Shown here one piece after another: positions 58,542-64,000 of a stretch of 64,000 nt of DNA. Both the position numbers and the translations under genes were made by a program. Source of the stretch: Burkholderia sp. BCC1644. GTDB lineage: Bacteria; Pseudomonadota; Gammaproteobacteria; Burkholderiales; Burkholderiaceae. The notes below the pieces were generated by a model, which saw only the letters and a program-made list of their open reading frames with translations, made no database searches and had not been told where the DNA came from. How positions within the stretch are numbered: position 1 is the stretch's first letter; each line of letters begins with the position of its first letter. The stretch spans positions 124,001 through 188,000 of the forward strand of contig NZ_CADFEI010000010.1 in assembly GCF_902833225.1 (NCBI RefSeq), in the 5' to 3' direction.

Positions 58542-59954
58542 TCACTCCTCCAGCAGCGCGTCGCCCGGCGCGCTCTCGCGCTGCGAACGCGTCGCGAGGA
58601 AGTACGCGTAGCCGACCGCGAGAAAGCCCAGGAACACCAGCGCGACCAGCCCGTTGAAGTACACCATCGTACCCAGGCAGACGAGCGCCGCCAGGATCGC
58701 GAAGGCCGGGAAGATCGGGTACAGCGGCGCGCGGAAAGGCCGCGCCATGTTCGGCTGCGAACGGCGCAGCTTGAACAGCGACGCCATGCTCACGATATAC
58801 ATCACGATCGCACCGAATACCGACATCGTCACGATATTCGCGGTGAGCGTCTGCCCGCCGAACTGGATCAGCTCGTCGCTGTAGATCGCCGCGATGCCGA
58901 CCACGCCGCCCGCGAGGATCGCGCGGTGCGGGGTCTTGAAGCGCGGATGCACCTTGCCGAGCCATTCCGGCAGGTAGCCTTCGCGGGCCAGCGCGAAGAT
59001 CTGGCGCGAATAGCCGAGGATGATCCCGTGGAACGACGCGACGAGCCCGAACAGCCCGAGCCACACGAGCATGTGCATCCAGCCGCTGTTCGCGCCGACG
59101 ATGTACTTCATCGCCTGCGGCAGCGGATCGTTGATGTTCGCGAGCTTGGTCCAGTCGCCCGCGCCGCCGGCGAACACCATCACGCCGATCGCAAGTGCAA
59201 CGAGGGTCAGGATCCCGGCCACGTAGGCGATCGGAATCGAGCGCTTCGGGTTCTTCGCTTCCTCGGCGGCCATCGCGACGCCTTCGATCGCGAGGAAGAA
59301 CCAGATCGCGAACGGGATCGCCGCGAACATCCCGTGGAATGCGCCGACGCTGAAATGATCGGCGCCCGACCAGCCGCCCTTCATGAAGTTGCTCCACGCG
59401 AAGCCCGGCGACACGACGCCCATGAACACCAGCAGCTCGAAGATCGCCAGCAGCGTGACGACCAGCTCGAAAGTCGCCGCGATCTGCACGCCGACGATGT
59501 TCAGCGCCATGAACACGAGATACGCGCCCATCGCCGCGTGCTTGGGCTCGAGGCCCGGGAACTGCACGTGCAGGTACGCACCGATCGCGAGCGCGATCGC
59601 GGGCGGCGCGAACACGAACTCGACGAGCGTCGCGGCGCCGGCAAGATAACCGCCGGTCGGGCCGAATGCACGGCGCGCATAGGCGAACGGGCCGCCCGCA
59701 TGCGGGATCGACGTCGTCAGCTCGGTGAAACTGAAGATGAAGGTCGTGTACATCGCCGCGACGAACAGCGCGGTGACGACGAAACCCAGCGTGCCGGCAC
59801 TCGCCCAGCCGTAGCTCCAGCCGAAGTATTCGCCTGAAATCACGAGGCCGACCGCGATACCCCACAGTTGCCAGGTCCCGAGCGTCTGCTGCAGCGCGGG
59901 CTGGCCGGACGACTTGGCGCCGGCGGCGGGCCGGCCATTCGACTCTGCTTTCAT
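58542..59954 (-). CDS. eat: Ethanolamine permease (APC family)
   Basis: The 470-residue protein has about 12 membrane segments and the N-terminal GTWQLWGIAVGLVISGEYFG, FGWSYGWASAGTLGF motif of ethanolamine permeases. Its place next to eutBC identifies the substrate. AGGAGAGAG stands before the ATG. It brings ethanolamine into the cell for EutBC. Confidence 0.95.
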   Translation of the reverse strand: MKAESNGRPAAGAKSSGQPALQQTLGTWQLWGIAVGLVISGEYFGWSYGWASAGTLGFVVTALFVAAMYTTFIFSFTELTTSIPHAGGPFAYARRAFGPTGGYLAGAATLVEFVFAPPAIALAIGAYLHVQFPGLEPKHAAMGAYLVFMALNIVGVQIAATFELVVTLLAIFELLVFMGVVSPGFAWSNFMKGGWSGADHFSVGAFHGMFAAIPFAIWFFLAIEGVAMAAEEAKNPKRSIPIAYVAGILTLVALAIGVMVFAGGAGDWTKLANINDPLPQAMKYIVGANSGWMHMLVWLGLFGLVASFHGIILGYSRQIFALAREGYLPEWLGKVHPRFKTPHRAILAGGVVGIAAIYSDELIQFGGQTLTANIVTMSVFGAIVMYIVSMASLFKLRRSQPNMARPFRAPLYPIFPAFAILAALVCLGTMVYFNGLVALVFLGFLAVGYAYFLATRSQRESAPGDALLEE

Positions 59955-60166
59955 CGGACTCTCTCCTCAAAGGCGCCGGGCCTGCCGGCCAGCGCGACTG
60001 AGAATCGATGCTAGAGAGTCATTAAACGACGTGTTATCGAAATTCGGCAAAGATCGCGGCTCCCTCGGTACGTGGCCAGCCTAGACCCTCAACGCTGGCA
60101 GAGAGATAGCGTGGATATCTCCGGCATACTTGACAGCGTGTTTTCGCTTGCTGATACGCTTGAATC

Positions 60167-61372
60167 ATGCAACGCTTTCAAGCCTTCAAGTATGAACTGA
60201 TCCCGACTGGCGAACAGCAGCGTCAGATGCGCTGCTATGCCGGGGCGTGCCGTTTCGTCTTCAACAAGTCGCTAGCGTTGCAGCAGGAGCGCTACGAACG
60301 CGGCGAAAAGAAGCTCGACTATGCCGGGCTGTGCAAGCTGATCACCGAATGGCGTAACAGCTCGCAGACGCCATGGCTGAAAGATGCGCCGACACATCCC
60401 CTGCAGCAAACGCTTAAGGATTTGGAGCGCGCGTACGCCAACTTCTTTGCCAAGCGTGCCGCCCCTCCGCGCTTCAAAAAGAAGGGCCAGTCTGACAGTT
60501 TCCGCTATCCCGATCCGAAGCAGATCAAGCTTGAGCAGAGTAACAGTCGTATCTTTCTGCCCAAGCTCGGCTGGCTGCGCTACCGCAACAGCCGCGACGT
60601 GTTGGGCGTAGTGAAACAGGTCACGGTATCGGCCAGCAGCGGCAAGTGGCATGTGAGCATCCAGACCGAACGCACGGTCGAACGGCCTGTTCCCAATGGC
60701 GGCACGGTCGGTATCGACCTAGGCATCGTCCGCTTTGCCACCCTCTCTGATGGCACATGCTACGCGCCGCTGAACAGCTTCAGACGGCATGAGGCGGCAT
60801 TGCGCCGTGCGCAGCAGGCGATGAGCCGCAAGTTGAAGTTCAGCAACAACTGGAAGAAAGCGAAAACCCGCATCCAGCGTATCCATGCCCGGATCGGCAA
60901 CGCCCGCCGCGACTACTTGCACAAAGCCACGACCACGATCAGCCAAAACCACGCGATCGTATGCATCGAGGAATTGCAGATTCGGAACATGTCCAAATCG
61001 GCGGCGGGTAGTATCGTGCAACCAGGAAAGAACGTTCGAGCCAAGTCCGGTTTGAATAAATCCATCCTCGATCAGGGCTGGTTCGAGTTCCGGCGCCAAC
61101 TCGATTACAAGCTGGCGTGGAACGGCGGGCATCTCGTCGCCGTGCCGCCGCAAAACACAAGCCGCACGTGCCCTCGCTGCAGGCACATGTCGGCGGACAA
61201 CCGGCGGACCCAAGCCCGGTTCGAGTGCGTGAATTGCGGTTTCAAGGAAAACGCCGATTTGGTCGGCGCGATCAATGTGCTCAGGGCGGGACACGCCCGT
61301 TGCGCCTGTGAAGTGAGCGATGCAGCAAAATCGCCAGCAGCAGGAACCCACCGAAGCGAGCTATCTGCATAG
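60167..61372 (+). CDS. tnpB: TnpB RNA-guided nuclease (IS605 accessory)
   Basis: The 401-residue protein has the TnpB layout: N-terminal OB-like/REC part (FKYELIPTGEQQRQMRCYAG), then RuvC with D184 (VGIDLGIVRF), E268 (VCIEELQIRN) and D364 (ADLVGAINVL). A zinc ribbon with CPRC and CVNC lies between the last two. All three catalytic acids are present, so it may be active. TnpB proteins cut DNA guided by an RNA made from the element's right end. Length is normal and there is no frameshift. Confidence 0.94.
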   Translation: MQRFQAFKYELIPTGEQQRQMRCYAGACRFVFNKSLALQQERYERGEKKLDYAGLCKLITEWRNSSQTPWLKDAPTHPLQQTLKDLERAYANFFAKRAAPPRFKKKGQSDSFRYPDPKQIKLEQSNSRIFLPKLGWLRYRNSRDVLGVVKQVTVSASSGKWHVSIQTERTVERPVPNGGTVGIDLGIVRFATLSDGTCYAPLNSFRRHEAALRRAQQAMSRKLKFSNNWKKAKTRIQRIHARIGNARRDYLHKATTTISQNHAIVCIEELQIRNMSKSAAGSIVQPGKNVRAKSGLNKSILDQGWFEFRRQLDYKLAWNGGHLVAVPPQNTSRTCPRCRHMSADNRRTQARFECVNCGFKENADLVGAINVLRAGHARCACEVSDAAKSPAAGTHRSELSA

Positions 61373-61423
61373 GCAGTCAGACGCAGTAGGAATCCCCCAC
61401 CCTCAGGCGGGCGAGGATGTCAA
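61230..61423 (+). ncRNA. Presumed omega RNA (reRNA) of TnpB
   Basis: By analogy with ISDra2 and relatives, the RNA scaffold covers the 3' end of tnpB and the right-end hairpin and ends at TCAA. The guide is then the adjoining chromosomal DNA from 61424 (atttcgcttacggaaa). The 5' limit given here is a guess. Confidence 0.5.
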
Positions 61424-61499
61424 ATTTCGCTTACGGAAACGCCAGCTGCGGCTATTGAGCATGCCATCCGGCCGCACGAGGCGGCCGGTTCCCCGCCGC

Positions 61500-62963
61500 T
61501 TACTGCCCGCCGCCGCGCTGGTTGAACCAGCGGTCGAGCAGCTTGCCGGCCGCTTCACGGCCGCCGAGGCCGAACGACAGCGCCACCGCCACCGCGATCG
61601 CGCCGAGCACGAGCCCGAACGCGAGCTGGACGATCTCGTTCGCGATGCCCATCGCGCGCAGCCCCATCGCGAACACGAGGCCGAGGATCGCGAATTGCGC
61701 GATGCGCGCGAACAGCACGCTGTGTTCCCGGTCGGCCTGCTCGATCACGCGGCGCGCGAGGCCCGCGAGCCACACGCCGATCACGAGGATCACGCCGCCC
61801 ATCAGCACGTGGCCGCCGAATTCGATGAACAGCGTGACGACGTCGCGCACCTGCGAGAAGCCGAGCCGGTTCGCGGCCTCGACCGACGCGAACAGCATCG
61901 CGAAGAACACGATCAGCCGCGCGACCAGCACCGACGGCTGCAGGATGCCCGAGAACACGCGCTCGACGCCGAGCACGGTCGGCAGCCCGTCGACGCCGGC
62001 GGCTTCCAGCAGCTTCTGCGCGAGCGAGGCGACAAAGCGCGCGAAGTAGAACGTGACGAGCACGATCACGATCGCCGCGACGATGTCCGGCACCGCGCCG
62101 AGAAACTGGTTCAGCATGTTGGTCGCGGGGATCGAGATCGCTTCGATCTTCAGCGCGTCGAGCGCGGAGATCAGCGTCGGCACGAACACGAACACGTAGA
62201 CGATCGTGCCGATCAGGCTCGACACGCGCACGGGCGTCGGGCTGTCGAGACGCTGCGTGAGGCGATCGGCCCCGGCGGCGACGAGCAGGTTCGTCACGAG
62301 GCCGCGCAGCACGCGCGCGACGATCCAGCCGACGAAGCCGATCACCGCGGCCGCGAACAGGTTCGGCACGATCGCGAGCAGCTTGTCGACCATCCCCTGC
62401 ACCGGCGACAGCAGGCCCGACAGCGCGAACGACGCGAGGATCGCCGGCAGGAACATCAGGATCACGAGCCAGAACAGCACGTCGCCGAGATAGCCGCTCA
62501 TCGGCTGCATGCCGGCGCCTTCGGACAGCTTGTCGTCGATCTTGCTGGCCTTCAGCGCGCGGTTCGCGAGGCTGCGCAGCAGCGACGCGATCAGCCACGC
62601 GATCAGCGTCAGCGCCGCGCCGCCGATCAGGTTCGGCAGATAGTTGACGATGTGCGTGACAAGCAGCGAGAACGGATTGGAGACCGCGTACAGGTTGAGC
62701 ACGTTGAAGATGCCCACCGCGGTGACGAGCAGCACGAGCCAGAACAGCCCGCCGGCGATGATGCGCTCGACGCACGCGCCCTGGCCGGTGCTGTCGGTGA
62801 TCCGCTTGTCGACCTTCAGCGCATTGAGCAGGCGCAGCGCGCCGGCCCGCACCACCACGGCGATCAGCCAGCCGATCACCAGGATGCCGATCGCGCCGGC
62901 GATCTTGGGCAGGTATCCGCCTAGCGTGGCCTGCAGCGACGTGATGAAGCTGGAAGCATCCAT
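61500..62963 (-). CDS. MscS-type TM-repeat membrane protein
   Basis: The 487-residue protein consists almost wholly of membrane helices with a repeated unit: LPKIAGAIGILVIGWLIAVV, LPNLIGGAALTLIAWLIASL, VPNLFAAAVIGFVGWIVARV and VPDIVAAIVIVLVTFYFARF. These are the conserved TM-helix repeats of mechanosensitive-channel-like proteins. The soluble beta domain of MscS is not seen. Role in osmotic response is inferred from the family. A GC-rich hairpin (61468-61488) follows its stop. Confidence 0.85.
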   Translation of the reverse strand: MDASSFITSLQATLGGYLPKIAGAIGILVIGWLIAVVVRAGALRLLNALKVDKRITDSTGQGACVERIIAGGLFWLVLLVTAVGIFNVLNLYAVSNPFSLLVTHIVNYLPNLIGGAALTLIAWLIASLLRSLANRALKASKIDDKLSEGAGMQPMSGYLGDVLFWLVILMFLPAILASFALSGLLSPVQGMVDKLLAIVPNLFAAAVIGFVGWIVARVLRGLVTNLLVAAGADRLTQRLDSPTPVRVSSLIGTIVYVFVFVPTLISALDALKIEAISIPATNMLNQFLGAVPDIVAAIVIVLVTFYFARFVASLAQKLLEAAGVDGLPTVLGVERVFSGILQPSVLVARLIVFFAMLFASVEAANRLGFSQVRDVVTLFIEFGGHVLMGGVILVIGVWLAGLARRVIEQADREHSVLFARIAQFAILGLVFAMGLRAMGIANEIVQLAFGLVLGAIAVAVALSFGLGGREAAGKLLDRWFNQRGGGQ

Positions 62964-63239
62964 TTCTTCTTCTCCCGAAAAACGTGGTGTTGCGATTGAA
63001 CATCGACGAACTACCTGCGTACTTCGAAAAGCGTGCTGCCCGGTTCGAGCAACTTACCCGAGAAAAATGACGCGATCACCCGATTTCACCGTCTTTAACT
63101 TTAGTCATAGATCGCAGGGGGGCAAGACCCCATTTCGGCAAAATTAAAAAGGGGCGGATTCAGGATGACTACGCATTTCCGCAAGATTTGTCCATTCGGC
63201 CCGTGCTACCGTGGCTTCGGTTCTTGCCCGGACACGTCG

Positions 63240-64000
63240 ATGACAGCCGAAACGAAAGCCGACAAACCCGCGTGGATCCGCTATGCGGCGAGCGTGGCGC
63301 GCGTTCACGAATACATTCGCGCGCATCTCGACGGCCCGCTCGACCTGAACCGGCTCGCCGAAGTCGCGTGCCTGTCGCCGTATCACTGGCAACGCGTGTA
63401 CCGCGCGCTGTACGGCGAGTCGATCGTGCTGACGGTCCGGCGGATGCGGATCGTGCGCGCGTCCGAGGATCTCGTGTGTACCGCGCGGCCGATCGACGAG
63501 ATCGCGCGGCGGGCGGGCTACGGTTCGGCGCACGCATTCGCGCGGGCGTTCCGCGATGCCTACGGCGTGCCGCCCGCGCAGCACCGGCGCACGGGCGTCC
63601 ACCGGCCGATCTATCCGCTACAGAGAGGAGAGGAAGACATGTTCAAGCATGAAGTCGAAATCCGGCGGTTGCCGGAGCTGCGTGGCTACGCGGTGGCGCA
63701 CACCGGCGCGTACCTGAAGGTCGGCGATGCGTTCGGTCGGATCGGCGCCTGGGTCGGGCGGCACGGGCTGATCGGCCCGGGCGCGAAGATGATCGGTATT
63801 TTCTACGACGATCCGGACACGACGCCCGAAGCGCAGCTGCGCGCGAAGGCGTGCTTCATGCCGGCCGACGACGCACCGGACGTCGAGCCCGTGCCGCCGG
63901 TCGAACGCGCGACGGTCGCGGGCGGCGAATACGCGGTGCTGCTGCATACGGGGCCGTATGCGGACCTGAAGACGGCCTACCAGTGGCTGTACGGCGACTG
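63240..64000 (+). CDS. AraC-GyrI fusion regulator (cut by window end)
   Basis: The frame starting MTAETKADKPAWIRYAASVA runs open to the end of the window (253 codons visible). Residues about 18-125 are an AraC-type DNA-binding domain (LNRLAEVACLSPYHWQRVYR, then EIARRAGYGSAHAFARAF). From about 135 follows a GyrI-like ligand domain (EVEIRRLPELRGYAVAHTGA, MIGIFYDDPDTTPEAQLRAK, GGEYAVLLHTGPY). This is the Rob/SoxS-like plan used by regulators of drug response. Only the last few dozen residues should be missing. Confidence 0.9.
   Translation, partial: MTAETKADKPAWIRYAASVARVHEYIRAHLDGPLDLNRLAEVACLSPYHWQRVYRALYGESIVLTVRRMRIVRASEDLVCTARPIDEIARRAGYGSAHAFARAFRDAYGVPPAQHRRTGVHRPIYPLQRGEEDMFKHEVEIRRLPELRGYAVAHTGAYLKVGDAFGRIGAWVGRHGLIGPGAKMIGIFYDDPDTTPEAQLRAKACFMPADDAPDVEPVPPVERATVAGGEYAVLLHTGPYADLKTAYQWLYGD

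Larger units (their letters stand above)
60103..61423 (+). mobile_element. IS200/IS605-type element with tnpB only
   Basis: The right end is recognisable: AATCCCCCACC-CTCAG-GCGGGCGAGGATG with TCAA at 61420-61423, the typical IS605 3' hairpin and cleavage tetramer. A possible left hairpin is gagata/tatctc at 60103-60121; the exact left end is not clear. No Y1 transposase (tnpA) is present, so the element is non-autonomous. It lies between eat and a channel gene without breaking either. Confidence 0.75.

Overview
The window is about 66% GC. Its gene content (gcvTHP behind a tandem glycine riboswitch, sdaA, an ethanolamine cluster, a tRNA-Arg carrying a P2-type prophage) and codon use suggest Burkholderia, probably the B. 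cepacia complex. That assignment is from memory of gene content; no search was run.

Positions 1 to about 31,204 hold what looks like an essentially complete P2-family prophage in a tRNA-Arg(CCG) gene. Gene order is: portal and terminase ATPase on the minus strand; scaffold, capsid, small terminase and head completion; tail X; lysis cassette (two holin-like proteins, muramidase, Rz with nested Rz1); R and S; an antisense DNA methyltransferase; V, W, J, I and fibre H with its chaperone G; sheath, tube, E/E' with a programmed frameshift, tape measure, U and D. Then come a minus-strand repressor with two operator palindromes, a rightward early operon (three small proteins, an Ogr/Delta-type activator, five small hypothetical proteins, a 930-residue primase-helicase), an iteron-rich candidate origin, an HTH/excisionase-like protein and a tyrosine integrase reading into the tRNA 3' end. 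The first ten bases repeat the tRNA 3' end in the orientation expected for the left attachment core, so the window appears to begin inside attL.

From 31.3 to 37.4 kb lie chromosomal housekeeping genes: a membrane-anchored dihaem cytochrome c, Rep helicase, an SGNH hydrolase, a Gfo/Idh/MocA oxidoreductase and a small lipoprotein. From 37.4 to 45.2 kb is a one-carbon/serine block: promoter, tandem glycine riboswitch, gcvT-gcvH-gcvP, a strong terminator, an alginate-lyase-like periplasmic protein and sdaA. Glycine cleavage feeds C1-folate and SdaA turns serine into pyruvate and ammonia.

From 45.2 to 49.1 kb are a VapBC toxin-antitoxin pair and a coupled TPP-enzyme/GT9-like pair. From 49.1 to 60 kb an ethanolamine pathway is spread over two clusters: an EutR-like regulator and acetaldehyde dehydrogenase (with a sigma-54-type promoter), then eutBC and the permease eat. 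Two pyridoxamine-phosphate-oxidase-fold proteins, an MFS exporter and a divergent LysR regulator sit between them. An IS200/IS605-type element carrying only tnpB, with a recognisable right end, lies at about 60.1 to 61.4 kb. The window closes with a MscS-type TM-repeat protein and an AraC-GyrI regulator cut by the window end.

Stretches over 300 bases without a gene are 29115-29784 (iterons, candidate origin), 37379-37854 (hairpins, promoter, riboswitch), 45897-46311 (vapBC promoter, then nothing recognised) and 52650-52970 (sigma-54-type promoter).
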